DNA of 64,000 bases, from NCBI RefSeq assembly GCF_026745355.1, contig NC_079205.1, positions 55,262,073-55,326,072 of the forward strand, written 5' to 3'. The first letter of the stretch is position 1. The number at the start of each line of letters is the position of its first letter. The position numbers were made by a program, and so were the translations under genes. This DNA is from Beta vulgaris subsp. vulgaris (lineage: Eukaryota; Streptophyta; Magnoliopsida; Caryophyllales; Amaranthaceae). This document shows positions 34,799 to 45,783 of this stretch, in pieces. The notes below the pieces were generated by a model, which ran no database searches, was not told the DNA's origin, and saw nothing but the letters and a program-made list of their open reading frames with translations.

Positions 34799-37182
34799 GC
34801 GTGCATGATAATGTATACACGCCTCGTGGCATCTCTGTTACTCCACTAGAATTGTTTAATGTGTATATAAGTCACGTCAATTAGCAAAAGTAAAATGAAC
34901 TTGCAACAAGATTTGAACACATGACCTCTTACTATTATACATGATATGATTACCATCTCAACCAACTTTTAATTATGCTTTAGGCATCCACATTATTATA
35001 TTTGTATCTTTTAAATGTTGAGTTTTCGTAATATATTTTGATGGGAATGGAAAAAATTCATATCAAGTTAAAAAAAAAAACCAATCCGGAGAAACGCCCG
35101 GGCCCAAATACTAGTTTAGTTACTATAAGATGTAGGGAAACTGAAAAGTTATCACTTACAACTGGGCTGTCACAAGGACCAGGCATGGTAGTTCCATTGA
35201 TCCCCTGTACCAAATTAGTAAATATAAATATTGTTAGCGCCTGGTTGTAGCTTTTTTTATAAAAAAATAAATAAAATAAAACCAAAACCAGTTATTTGTT
35301 GGGCAGTTGTCAATATAAATATGATCAGAATAAGTATAAATAATTTTATGTTTGATTACTCTCTATAAGTAATAATATAACCTATGTAATATATGTATTA
35401 AAATTTCTCAATATACCACTACCTTAATAGAGTATATGATATATAGACTCCACACGACTTATATAAAAATATATTAATTAATGAGAAATCATGTCATATA
35501 TATCTATATAAATATATTAAAAGGTGATCCTGCTAAATAAAAAACGGCGTCACGGGGCAATCCTTCAAGAAAAAGAAAATAAGAATGAATTGGATTATAT
35601 ATTAAACAAGCTAACCTTATGATGTTTACAAGGTAGATTCCACCACTTTTCTCCTCTACCATCAATAAGGCCACCACCTTGGAGTGTTAATCCATGAATT
35701 CTATAAAAGATTATCCATTGTCTTTTGCTGCTATTTTTAGGCCATGACTCTGGTCCGTCTGGTGCCATAATACTTCCTTCAATCTTCACAACAAAATAGA
35801 TTTATGCATAATTATTATTCACTCAAATATACTTAATAATACTCGTCATCTATCTCTCTGCTGGTCGGTCAACTATTAGTTAGTGGAACTATATAATATG
35901 ATATCTCATATCTGTAATCTTACTCAGGATAAAATTCCTTTTCACTAAGTTATTAATACTTAGGACTTCAACTATACTTTGTCTTTTAGCTTCTTCACTT
36001 TTCAGCTTTTCTTCCTCTTTTAGTAAGAAGATTATGTATTTAGTAATATGTCAAAGTATGAGAAAAATTGTCATTTCAGTCCCAAACCGTATTTTGCCAG
36101 AGTAATTATAAGAAGTTTTGTTAGATTTTTATTTTTATATCTTTGAGTAATATCTAGACTTAGGGCTTATTCTGTTCGACATATATAAAACAGCTGAATT
36201 GAACTAAGCTGAAACGAATAGTGATATGTAAGAGTAAATATATTGTCCAGAGTTAAACTGAACTGAAAATAAGTTGTGGAGAACAGACCCTTATACAATA
36301 TTGTACAGCTTGTAACGAGTTTAACCGAAATCCCAACTTTTACCGGAGAATCTATTTTGATGTGTTTAAAATAATTAAGCAACATCATATTGAGTTCCTT
36401 ATATTACTGGACTACCTTTCTCTTATATGGCTACAGACCAATTCGTGAATTGAATTGTGCAAGAAATAAACTCCTTACTTTTCTATATACGTTGTTACAA
36501 GTGTTTCATACATTACTATATAAATGTACTGTTTAATTCTTTGGTAATAGTATCATCAATATCAAATTATCCATTATCTCAACCACTTAATTAACCTAAA
36601 ACTAAGTCTTACTCTCATTTTTGCAAAAATAACAGTATCCGAGTATTGAGATAATTTTCGAATGACAATAATATTTGAATAAAGCTTGCTTAGTAATTAA
36701 ACATGGTACGTAGATCTAGTTGGAAGTTAATTAATTACCTGAAACACAACACCGACGTTGCATGGGCCAGTGAAAATCAAAGGTTGAAGCAAGAAAGAAT
36801 ACCCTTTAGGCACAACAATCTTTGCATTATTCTCTACTTTGCAAGCAGCATCCCAAGCTGATTTAAATGCAATTGTATCATCTGTTAATCCATCACCAGT
36901 AGCACCAAACGATCGAACATCGAAAATATTCTCATGAACATTACTAGTACTAGCATTACCATCATCAATACTAGGTGAAGGTGCAGGACTATAATGCTCA
37001 ACATTATGTTCATAGCTAGGGTTAGTATTAGCATTTGGAGCCTGAGAAGGCGGTATCGAAATTTCGGAGTACTTAAGAGTGCCATGCATAGGCATTAACG
37101 TTAAAAATCTTCCTTGGATTGAGCTAATGATAAAAGACAATGAAAATATAGTGAATAACATGTAGCTAAAATAATTAGCCAT
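32660..37182 (-). CDS. Polygalacturonase-like protein, glycoside hydrolase family 28
   Basis: Six exons, all with GT-AG boundaries: 36739-37182, 35616-35783, 35160-35204, 34361-34568, 34117-34198 and 32660-33188. They join in frame to 491 residues, a normal length. Residues 1-24 ([20 protein letters not shown]...) form a signal peptide, followed by a Pro/Ser/Asn-rich linker to ~85 and the GH28 beta-helix starting at [17 protein letters not shown]. Catalytic motifs are NTDG (267-270), GDDC (289-292), then SHG (312-314) where GHG is usual, and RIK (347-349). Most cysteines of the C-terminal part are present. Secreted enzymes of this family hydrolyse pectin (homogalacturonan) in the wall. The two Asp pairs and the catalytic His are kept, so activity is possible. 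Gly-to-Ser next to the His is unusual. Introns hold a Stowaway, a Helitron and a Tourist MITE. Confidence 0.93.
33243..33491. mobile_element. Stowaway-type MITE in the last polygalacturonase intron
   Basis: The ends are inverted: CTACTTCATCCGTTTCTTTT and its mirror AAATAACGGAGGTAGTA, the plant 'CTCCGT' Stowaway signature, with TA at the edge. It falls wholly in the intron between exons 5 and 6. A relative lies at ~57961-58184. Confidence 0.78.
34697..35114 (+). mobile_element. Small non-autonomous Helitron in polygalacturonase intron 3
   Basis: It starts TCTATACTAATATATTAAAA after an A and ends with the GCCCGGGC palindrome, then CCAAATACTAG before a T, matching Helitron end rules. Inside lies an AAAAAAAT/(AT)n microsatellite at 34720-34790. 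A minus-strand tRNA-like module follows, with TGGTTGAGATGGT and GTGTTCAAATCTTG as A- and B-box-like words. It ends 45 bases before exon 3, so it lies in the intron. Confidence 0.8.
34721..34792. repeat. A-rich / (AT)n microsatellite
   Basis: Runs of AAAAAAAT units are followed by (AT)n of about 11 units, next to a second TATTAAAAAGCGTG that copies the Helitron start. Slippage has probably expanded the left part of the Helitron. Confidence 0.85.
35503..35580 (+). mobile_element. Helitron 5' end fragment in polygalacturonase intron 2
   Basis: TCTATATAAATATATTAAAA followed by CGGCGTCACGGGGCAATCC resembles the left end of the two small Helitrons at 24420 and 34697. No right end is found before exon 2 at 35616, so it is a fragment. 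Confidence 0.55.
36163..36290. mobile_element. Tourist-type MITE in polygalacturonase intron 1
   Basis: The 128-bp block starts GGGCTTATTCTGTTCG and ends GAGAACAGACCC, and is flanked on each side by TTA (36160-36162 and 36291-36293), the target of PIF/Harbinger elements. Internal words (TGAACT, TTAAACTGAACTGAA) form the stem of a foldback. Confidence 0.78.
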
Positions 37183-37189
37183 AATTGAA

Positions 37190-38016
37190 AAAATAACCTT
37201 TTTTTGTTTTGTTTTGTTTAGGAAAGTATTGCTTATTATGCTTAGGTTTGAAATGAGTTGTAGTTTAAAAAAATATCTTTGAATTTGACCTATTTATAGA
37301 AAAACAAAACAAGTAAAAAGTTAAAAGAAACCAAGCTAATATTATAGCTAGTACCCTAGAGTAGGGTAAAGAGAGGGTAACCCTTAAAGTATAGGGCAAT
37401 GGAAGTAGTTTTAGTAGACTATCCCCCCCACAATTTCGGAGGCAAGAAAATTTGGCAAGTTTTATGTATGATTTGAGCAAGTTGGAGCACGAGGAATACA
37501 AGTTGGTAGAGTACAATGTAGGATATTTATATTGTCAAAAAAGTTAACAAATTATTGCACTAAGGAAAAAAAATTTATGTTAAAAGTGGGATTTTGAGTA
37601 AGAATATATTTCATGCATGTGAGATAGTGGAACATATATATACTCTTATATTATTGGTCGGTTTTTGTAGTTCAACTTATAACCACAAAGTTGTATAAAA
37701 ATGATTGAAATATAAGCATGAACCGACCACAACTAAAGTTTGCAAGATGAATTTGTGGTTGGGGAAGGTTGATGATCATATACTTCTTAAGGAAATTTCA
37801 TTATTTTTTCCTTGCTTTTGCTTGATTGGGTGGAAGCTTGCCTGAATATACTAAATTAGCTCAAAGTTCCTAGAACTCTTAAAAGGTTAAAGGTCTTAGG
37901 GAAGAAGAATAATACTTGGAACTGGCTAAATTGTTCGAAATCTACCTTATTCTCTTCACCTAATAATTTAGGAGTTAGGTTACATTTAACTAATTAAACT
38001 TGTGATAGTAACATGT
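37190..38016. other. Upstream region of the polygalacturonase gene
   Basis: This is the promoter side of the minus-strand gene. A TATA-like element on the minus strand (TCTATAAATAGGTC, ~37283-37296) lies ~100 bp upstream of the ATG at 37182 and is a reasonable core promoter. No other gene is seen. Confidence 0.55.
37283..37296 (-). promoter_or_regulatory. Likely TATA box of the polygalacturonase gene
   Basis: On the minus strand the sequence reads TCTATAAATAGG, a strong plant TATA box. It lies ~100 bp before the start codon, leaving a leader of ~70 nt. Inferred from sequence and spacing only. Confidence 0.6.
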
Positions 38017-38025
38017 CAAATGTCA

Positions 38026-38254
38026 TGAGGGAGTGGTGGTAGCTCAGTGGAGTATTACCTCGAATTACACGGTATTGTCTAGGGTTTGAATCCTCGTATC
38101 GACAATATGTTGAAGTTTAATCTTGTGGTGGCAGTTGTCTTCTGGGCTGTTTAGCCTTTTACCCAGCCTTTGAGCTAGTGTGCCATGCAAAATAGTAGCA
38201 TATTAGGGGTTGGTCTTCGGACTAATTATCTTTCCTAATGAATAAAAAAAAGGG
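38026..38254 (+). mobile_element. tRNA-derived SINE with 9-bp target duplication
   Basis: CAAATGTCA precedes (38017-38025) and follows (38255-38263). The element begins TGAGGGAGTGGTGG. It has an A box (TAGCTCAGTGG, ~38040-38050) and a B box (GGTTTGAATCC, 38083-38093) and ends in a short A-rich tail. This is the layout of a pol III-transcribed plant SINE. A tRNA gene is excluded because the cloverleaf does not close and the sequence runs on for ~150 bp. Confidence 0.88.
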
Positions 38255-38263
38255 CAAATGTCA

Positions 38264-39200
38264 ATTATGTATAGAGGCAGATCAGACCTAGAGTTGGGGA
38301 CTCAGCTAGATTTTTCCATGAAAACTTTTACTTAATTAACTATAGAGTCCGTCTTAGATGTATGTAATATGTTACACCATAATTTATTGTGTAAAATGCA
38401 TAATGGCATATATTTTAACAAAAATGACATGAACTATACGAATAATAACACGAAACTCATGTCATTTTGTTACTTATTTTATGTCATTTGAATTTATTTA
38501 ATTTTTACAAAAGAACAGGTGGTTTGTGGGAGTTAGACCAAAAATTATGGTGTAACAGTTACACCCAAAAATTTGTTTTAAATATAATCCTCCCTTTTAT
38601 CCTTTTGTGTAAATATATTTTCACTCTAAATATTTCAATATTTTGTTTTAAACTTTTTGAAAATGAGTAAGGCCATATGGAGACGCACGAATATATATTC
38701 TGTTCATACCCAGGTACATGTAGATTAAATTTCTGTCTCTATATGACTATATTTATATCTATATAAGCTCTTTTTTCCTAGTGGTGGTCGAATTCTTGCG
38801 AGTTGCTCCAATGGATGTTCAGGCGTCAGGCGATATGTGTAATTGGGATGAAAGATTAAGAAGTGAGCTAATCAAGCTAAGTGAGAGCTGAGTATAATAT
38901 ATAGCAGTAAGAGAAGTATAATAAGTGCATAACAGTGTGTGTAGAAATTAAGAAGGTCTGACATATAGCTCCGCAGTTCTCCAAAGTCCAAGCTACTTGG
39001 GCATCTCTATAGAATATATTACACTGATTCTCGCATCCAAAAATATGAGGAATGAACGTTTCTCAAATCCATTATAGGGTCCCATCCAAAAATCTCTTTG
39101 GTCCCAAAGTAAAGATTTTAAAAATTAAAGACAAAGGGAAAATATGGTTTTTATATTAATAATTTGAAGTCATAACTTATAAATTAGCTAAGTGAAAGCT
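38264..39200. other. Intergenic DNA
   Basis: No gene is seen. AT-rich, with short open stretches lacking recognisable domains. Confidence 0.35.
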
Positions 39201-39203
39201 ATT

Positions 39204-39540
39204 GGGCGTATTCGGCGCAAGCTTTTGAGGTAGTTTTTAGTGTTTTGACTCGGTCAAACACTAATTAAAAAAAAAGTAGGGTTTGATTAAGCAGTGGTAT
39301 GAGTAATTTTTTGTGGTAGAAGTAGTGTTTGTCAAAAGTTATAATTTGCGACTTTGAGAGTTTTTATGGTGTGTAAAATTTATATCTACTTTGACAACTT
39401 ATTTTACCGAAAATTAGTACAGCTAGTTTGACAGCTAACAGCTACAAGCTACACACCAACCACTAAGACCTAACAGCACAACTAATAACTACTCTCACAG
39501 CTAAAAACCACCACTACAACTATCATTGTCGAACACGTCC
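39204..39540. mobile_element. Tourist-type MITE, 337 bp
   Basis: It starts GGGCGTATTCGGC and ends GTCGAACACGTCC (inverted), with ATT on both sides (39201-39203 and 39541-39543), a 3-bp target duplication. The inner arms are partly complementary (GGTAGTTTTTAGTG and CACTACAACTATCATT). PIF/Harbinger type is inferred from the ends and 3-bp duplication. Confidence 0.72.
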
Positions 39541-39543
39541 ATT

Positions 39544-40312
39544 GTCGAACGAAGCCTAATCCCTAATCTTGTTTTCCAAGGTTAATCCTGGCAATTTATA
39601 TGCCCAAGGTGAAATAATTAATTATGGCGGCCTCTTGTTAAGTACTACCTCGAATATTTGTTAGTTTTGCACATATTTATATATAGACTTTGACCGATAT
39701 TTTTTTATTAAAATATGTAAACATATTTTAGGTTGTAAGATGTTGAATATATTTCATATATGTTTACAAAAAAAAAAAAAAGCAACATGTTATAATTTTC
39801 ACTGGTAAAACATTATAGAGATTAATAGTCAAGATTATGCAATGACAAATGTAAAAATTAAATATTGTGACTAATTAAAATTGAGAAAGTATATTCTAGA
39901 AGCATAAATTTATAGATATACTCTATAAAAAAATGACACATAATTCTTTCTTTTGGATTATTTTTGTGATGACATGAACTTAATATAATAAACTGTACAC
40001 ATACACGATAAGATATTTGCCATAACATAAGATGGAATTTAAACTGTTAACTGACTTATACTTGTTTTTCTACCTTCTTAATTAGCTTATCTCGTTCATG
40101 GTACTACATAAAAAGTATTGTAAAGTTTTGTGCATTTGAATGGAGGCAAGATGTGAACCTTCAGAGTTGGAACTCGATTAAAATGTTTGTTGGCTAGCTA
40201 GAATATACTTGTTGATTCCCCACTAGATCAAAAATTCTAGTATTAGTAAATGTGAGGGAGATAACGCAAGTTGGGAGGAAACCAATATCTTATTGGAATT
40301 TCCATATCCATC
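39544..40312. other. Intergenic DNA with a Stowaway-like relic
   Basis: About 39640-39900 opens with TACTACCTCGAATATTTG and contains the GACTTTGACC.. theme typical of old Stowaway MITEs. The right end is poorly preserved. Nothing else is seen. Confidence 0.4.
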
Positions 40313-40471
40313 GCCTAGTGATATTTTTGAAAAAAAAAATCGGTAAGAAAAATTCCTCTAGGTTACCTTCGTACAGGGTTTTCACCCAGAGACCTATTAC
40401 AAGTCAGACACCCTCAAGGCCTCAACTCTCCTTCCTCCTTAAATACCAAGCAAATGCTTGGGGTAGACTTG

Positions 40472-41344
40472 GAGTCCACTCATGGTACACCCGAGTGTAC
40501 CATGAGCATGGTACACCTAGGGGCATTTTCGTAATTAATTAAAACTTCAATTTCCAAATTTGTTCTTTCCGGCAACTTTCACCACCATCATCATTTTCTT
40601 CCTCCATTTCTTCATCTGAATCTCCATGAAACCTCGAAACATGACGTTGATTATCACCGCAATTCGTATTTATTATCATCATCAACGCATCAATCTCTTT
40701 CTCTCCTCCATTTACATCTGCTCTCCAGTTTCAATACTGTTTATTAATTAATGGCGACGTGAGTTTTTTCGACTTTTCATTTTCATTCTAGTAACTCCAC
40801 TTCTTCTCCTGCTTCTTCTTCGTTTTCTCTCCCATGATTTTTTTCCCAATTTTTTTTCGCCATTTTTCTCAATTTTAAGAAATTTCTCACGATGATTGGG
40901 GGTTTAGGGTTTTCCGACGCATTGTAGCACATTTGTTCTGTTGTTGTTTTAATCGTTGCTCATTTGTTCAATTGTTTAGTTGTTGTTGGTGTTGTTTAGT
41001 TGTTGTTGTTTCAATTCTTCTCTCTCCTCCTTCCAAATCTTCCAACAATGGAGATTTAAAATTCGCAAAAAAAAAAGAGAAATTTCCAGATCTGAAAGTG
41101 AGGAAGATGATGATGCGCAAATGACAAAGATTGCTCATTTGGGTACAAGTATTTGCTCATTTTCTTAAATGAGTAAAAATACTTGCTCATTTGCTCATTT
41201 TACTCATTTGCTCATTTGATCATTTGCTCATTCGCTCATTTGATCATTTGCTCATTCGCTCATTTGCCCATTTTGCTTATTTGGCGAAAATAGCCTTGGG
41301 TGTACCATGAGCATGGTACACCGAGGTTTACTATAAAGATTCCC
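40472..41344. mobile_element. Non-autonomous Mutator-like element with 9-bp target duplication
   Basis: GTAGACTTG lies at 40463-40471 and again at 41345-41353, a perfect 9-bp duplication as made by Mutator transposases. The ~60-bp ends are imperfect inverted repeats. Each contains a near-palindrome GTGTACCATG-AG-CATGGTACAC, so each end can also fold on itself. The interior has no transposase. Positions 40570-41100 have an exon-like composition (CT-rich leader and a CACCACCATCATCATTTTC run), so capture of gene sequence is possible but unproven. A GCTCATTTGCTCATT tandem array fills 41150-41275. Confidence 0.82.
41150..41275 (+). repeat. Tandem GCTCATTTG/GATCATTTG array
   Basis: About ten 8-9-base units of (G/C)(C/A)TCATTTG/CG run head to tail with small changes, ending in GCCCATTTTGC. 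It lies inside the Mutator-like element. Confidence 0.85.
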
Positions 41345-41420
41345 GTAGACTTGTTAGGAAAGATGGGAAAGCTCACCACTTGAGCCATCCCCTATTCTTA
41401 TAGCCTAGCCTAGTGATATT

Positions 41421-43400
41421 GGCAAAATCGACTCGACACGTATTTTTCAAACATCTAATTTCCATTATCTTTATTAATATAGAATCAAGTCTATTTAGTA
41501 CAAAATAAACAGAAATAAGAAGATTTGGTACGATGATTTTGATCTAATCTTATCTGATTTGTTTTCATTTCATTAAGAATAGTAATGAGTTCTTGAAATA
41601 GTAAAAAGGAATAGAGCTTAGACGAGGACAAATTTATCTTCAAGGAAATGTTAATGGATGATAAGTGAAGTTCTTAAGTGGAGACTAAAAGATGGAGGAA
41701 AATAAAAGTTTTCTTATAGGAGAAATGATTATTTTCATGCAAGCTAAGCTGCTATTGAGTATTGACCACAAATTCTTAAGACAAAAAAAAAATAGTGAAC
41801 AAGTGGGTGTGGCATGGATGGCAGAGCACTCACTGAGTTCAACTTACTTTCACTAAAAATGGCAGTGGCGCCGACTCCAAGGATGATTTGCACTATAAAA
41901 AAAATTTACCACCATTTCTTTGGCAGAATGCACTTACTTTCTTTCTTGCTAATGCTAATACCTTGTTTGGAAAAGATTTTGTGAAGGGGAAAAGTTATTA
42001 TTTTTAAAAAAAAAAATGGTAAGAAGAATCTTTGGGTTGTCTCCGCATAAGGCACCCATCCAGAGGCCTATTATAAGTTAAACACTCGCAACCTCCCTCC
42101 TTAAATCTCAAACATTAATCTAGATCTTGTTAGAGAAAATGGGAAAGTTTGAGCCAACCTCAATTCCTGAAGAGGAAAAGTTATTGAGGGAAGGGAGAGG
42201 GAGGGAATTTTTCAAATCTTACAAGGGGGAGGAGAGGATCAAGGATATTGGACAATTTGATACTCTGCATCTGGTATGAACTCGTCTTATTGCAATTCCA
42301 CAAGCATAAACTTAGTCAACTATCCCAATCATAAATTGATGCATAATGGCAATTGACAATTTTATAGGGTTATACCCGTAACTGAAAAAAACATTTATCT
42401 ATTCAGTGAGTAATCTACTCTCTGCCGTTGTGTATTTAATAAAAAAAAATAGATGACACTTTGTCAAAGGAGCTCTTTCAATTTCTAACTGTTATAAATT
42501 TATAACATAGGATTTTGCTACATTTACTGTCAACCAACTCGACACTTTTCAACTTCGTTTACCATAGAAAGAATTGCAATTAACAACATTTGAAAATATT
42601 GTAAATTAGAATTACACTAAGGAAAACATGTGGAACCAAATATAAAACATGTACTTTAGAAATAAAAAAAAGTTACATTTTCTCCACAAATTGAACCCAT
42701 AAAAGAGATTTGTATCAATTATGATCGATTAGAAACAGAATAGTCATGCATAATTAGAGGGAATTTTCTATGCTTTTCAATATATAAGAAAAAATAAACT
42801 CATATAAAATCTTGTTTCATTCGTCTCCATGAGTACTTTATTAATATACAGCCGTTACAATTTTACTAATATATAATGAAAGATATTTAAGAGCAAAAAA
42901 GTGTATTGACAAACGTGCAAAGTTAAAATAGGAAGAGCAATAGGGAGTAATTTCCAAAATTTTACCTTTGGTCAAAAAAATTAGTAGGAAACCAATGGTC
43001 TAATCCAAAAAGGAGAAATAATAAAGCTTAATAGTACATCTACTCTAAGAATAGTGTGTTAAACTGTTGTACAATAGTCATTTGAAAAACAAAATAAGAT
43101 AAGGTAATTTTTGCGAAATTCAAACTTCTGTTTTTTTATTACTTGCAATATCGAAACACGGTACCAAGAATTTAGGGGAGGAGAAAAAAAAGGGTCCACA
43201 TGCGTAATAGATGAGAAAAAGAGAATATATTGCCAAAAATGTCAATATTGCAAGTAATATACAGCTTCCTAAAATATAAAACGTTGCAGGTAAAAAAAAA
43301 ACTCAAGGAAGTATATAATAAGAAATTTCTACAAAAAAAATTCCATGATTAGATGGGACATCTGAACAAGTGTAAACATGCTTTTCATAATACATGAAGC
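41421..43400. other. Intergenic DNA with a decayed SINE copy and Stowaway relics
   Basis: Positions ~42000-42170 match the SINE at 40326 in the same orientation (GGTAAGAAGAATC, AGAGGCCTATTA, CAACCTCCCTCCTTAAAT). Positions ~42815-42955 look like a Stowaway relic (TCGTCTCCATGAGTACTTTATTAATATA and a terminal AGGGAGTAATTT). No gene is seen. Confidence 0.45.
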
Positions 43401-44684
43401 ATTCTGGAAATCTTAATTACACAACTCTCAAGTCTCATCCACAAAAAGTTCATTGGACAAATAGCCATACAAGATTATCCATACTGCCATACCCGAAGCA
43501 AATGCTTAGTTCAATAATTGTACATCTCAGTTTGCAGATATACTTCTGTAGCTGGTAATATCCAGAACAAATAGCTTCGTCCGTACTATATTACACCCGC
43601 CAAACTTCTGTATTGCGGATTTTTTTCACATTGCATACATAGGATTATCAGATAACATATAGACTGCGGACCACGAACAATAACACAAACACAAAACCAA
43701 CGTTATGATAAAGAGTCTGTCAGAGATGGATATGATGGACATGGAAAAATCATGGTCCAACTGAACATGGTAGATGACAGAACAAACAGGAGATGAAGTG
43801 TGCTAAAACTTAAAGACAACCTAAAAAAGATGAATTATAGGATTGTCCCCCTACCTTGGCCTCCCCAATTTTCTTCCAAGTACCTATGCGGGTTTAATTC
43901 AGCTGCCATAACAGCGCCTTTCCTCCTTCACAAGCATGCCCAACACATCTTTGCCTATCTTCTTGATCTCTTCTAACTTCTAAACAAATGGTTCTTCCCG
44001 TTTCGGATTAGTGCTGCCTATCAAACAATTAAACCACATAGTTTTAACACCATGGGCACATATACATATATATCGATCATGTACCCAAAATGACACATTG
44101 CAAATCACAGCCAGTGAAAATTAACATATTGCAAATCAGAGCCAGTAACCATCAAGCATTTCGCCTGTAATATGCGGTTTTTTCATCTATGATGGTCTGA
44201 TGGAGGATCAATCTGTAAATTAAGTTCGGATACAATTCATCCAAAAAAAAGTACACGAGTTCTTATGGGATTGAATATGCATGATGTTATTAAGGACATC
44301 AAGAGTATAAAGACAAAAGCCAATACTAGGCTGTATCTCGTTTCATGGGCATCTGTGATCTGGCTACACATTAGCAGTTCGACCAAACTGACAAGGAGAA
44401 TTGCTAATTTCATGGGATGACTGAAATTAAAAATGAAACCATGCAATATCCATAGAAAAGCCACAAATACTTAAATAACAAAATTATCAAACAAAGAAAA
44501 ACTCCTTATCACATTATTTAGGCAGAGTATTATTAGTCACTATGAGCTTTGGTATGCTAAAGAATAGAACAGTAACATAAGGGCAAGATATCTAACAAAG
44601 AAATGCAAAAATTAGAAGTAGAGTGGATGACTGGTTGCCAAAGGAAGGCAAAGAGTGGTAATAGTATAGTTCTATTAGAGAAAA
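43401..44684. other. Intergenic DNA downstream of the zinc-finger gene
   Basis: No coding region is assigned. On the minus strand around 43850-43990 a short open stretch (EEIKKIGKDVLGMLV) looks protein-like. It may be a last exon or an untranslated part of an unrecognised minus-strand transcript, but I cannot join it to anything. Confidence 0.3.
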
Positions 44685-45446
44685 CTAGCAAATTACGCAC
44701 GCAATGCGTGCCTGATTTGCTTTTTTATTCAAACATAAATTCTAGCTTTTTTGGGCATAAACAGGGTAAAATTTCGAACATTAGATATTTTTTTTGGCTA
44801 AAATTCGTAGGTTAAGCCTCTATCATTAATCCTTCTTTTAATAATTTCTTTTTACTAATGTTAAGTGAATTAATTTAGATTTTCTTATATTGTATTAACA
44901 TAATCTTTCGTGTTATAAAAAGGAAAATGATATACATAGCCCTAAGGGCTATGTATAAGGTGTTTAAAATGGAAATAAAATATTGAATCAAGCATTTATT
45001 ACCTCAGTTGATGTGAATATGTGTCTTGAATTCTTAAACTGTTTCCATTTAAAGAAATGTATTTATTGCTTATATGTAGCCCTAAGAGCTACATATAACA
45101 TTACCCTTATAAAAAATCATTTCACTTTGTTACTTGATGAATTTTTCTTTTGATGTAATACTTTATTGTGTTTGTGAAATGATTAATAAGATATTTGATT
45201 GATGTAATATTTCTTTTTACTTTTTTTTTTGAGCATAAATATACTAAATCCTATAGTTAATGTTTCTTTTTTTGGTGGCTCAATTTTAACTGAACTGCGT
45301 TTAACATTTAAGTTAATTTTTTAATGTTATATTTGAGTTTTAATTTGTTGTTCCCCTTTTTCTAGTAGTAGTTAATTTACTAATGGGCAATTATGTAATT
45401 TTATAGGGGGGCACCATAGCTCCTCCCTTTCCTTATATAATAGAGA
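44685..45446 (-). mobile_element. Non-autonomous Helitron, 762 bp, minus orientation
   Basis: Read on the minus strand it starts TCTCTATTATATAAGGAAAG after an A. It ends with the hairpin GCACGCATTGCGTGC, then GTAATTTGCTAG and a T, exactly the Helitron end rules. It carries no Rep/helicase. A 185-bp Mutator-like MITE has inserted in it (44922-45106). Confidence 0.85.
44922..45106 (+). mobile_element. Mutator-like MITE, copy 1 (inside the Helitron)
   Basis: This 185-bp element is flanked by TTATAAAAA at 44913-44921 and 45107-45115, a 9-bp target duplication. The ends GGAAAATGATATACATAGCC and (reverse) GGGTAATGTTATATGTAGCC are inverted repeats. Just inside each end is a palindrome (TACATAGCCCTAAGGGCTATGTA and TGTAGCCCTAAGAGCTACA). 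A full copy in opposite orientation lies at 61907-62090. Confidence 0.9.
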
Positions 45447-45644
45447 TTTGGAATGCAGATTAAGCAAGTAAGATCCTTATTATTTTGATTCAAAATCATA
45501 GGTCTGAAAAACCGAGGGATCGATTGTAAGCAACATAGTGCATATAGATTTATGTCTTAGGGTGATTTTGCCATCCAGGGCAAGGAGACTTGTAGAGGAA
45601 AAAAAAAAGGGATCATTTAGAGCATGCTTTGGGGTTTGGAATAA

Positions 45645-45780
45645 GGGCCCATTCTCTTATATCTCCTGAACTCATCTGAACTTATTGGAATTTAATAGAA
45701 CTAAATGACAAGATATTAGAACTTGTCTGAACTTATTAGACCTCAAACTTAATTTTTTGAAGGTGAAGAGAACACGTCCT
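45645..45780. mobile_element. Tourist-type MITE, 136 bp
   Basis: It starts GGGCCCATTCTCTTAT and ends TGAAGAGAACACGTCCT (inverted), with TAA on both sides (45642-45644 and 45781-45783). Inside are TGAACTCATCTGAACTTATT-type words that pair across the element. Confidence 0.72.
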
Positions 45781-45783
45781 TAA

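Larger units (their letters stand above)
40326..41407 (-). mobile_element. SINE (about 200 bp) split by a Mutator-like element
   Basis: GCCTAGTGATATT occurs at 40313-40325 and again at 41408-41420, a 13-bp target duplication. On the minus strand the element starts near GGGATGGCTCAAGTGGTGAG (A-box-like) and ends in a T/A-rich tail (seen as a poly(A) run at 40332-40340 on the plus strand). The SINE itself is 40326-40471 plus 41354-41407, interrupted by the element below. A decayed relative lies at ~42000-42170. Confidence 0.82.

Noticed and set aside
38030..38105. Possible tRNA gene (A and B boxes present)
   Set aside because: The arms do not fold into a cloverleaf, the sequence continues ~150 bp to an A-rich tail, and a 9-bp target duplication flanks it, so it is a SINE.
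41150..41275. CRISPR-like or satellite array
   Set aside because: Units are 8-9 bp, contiguous and without spacers, within a plant transposon; a simple tandem repeat explains it.
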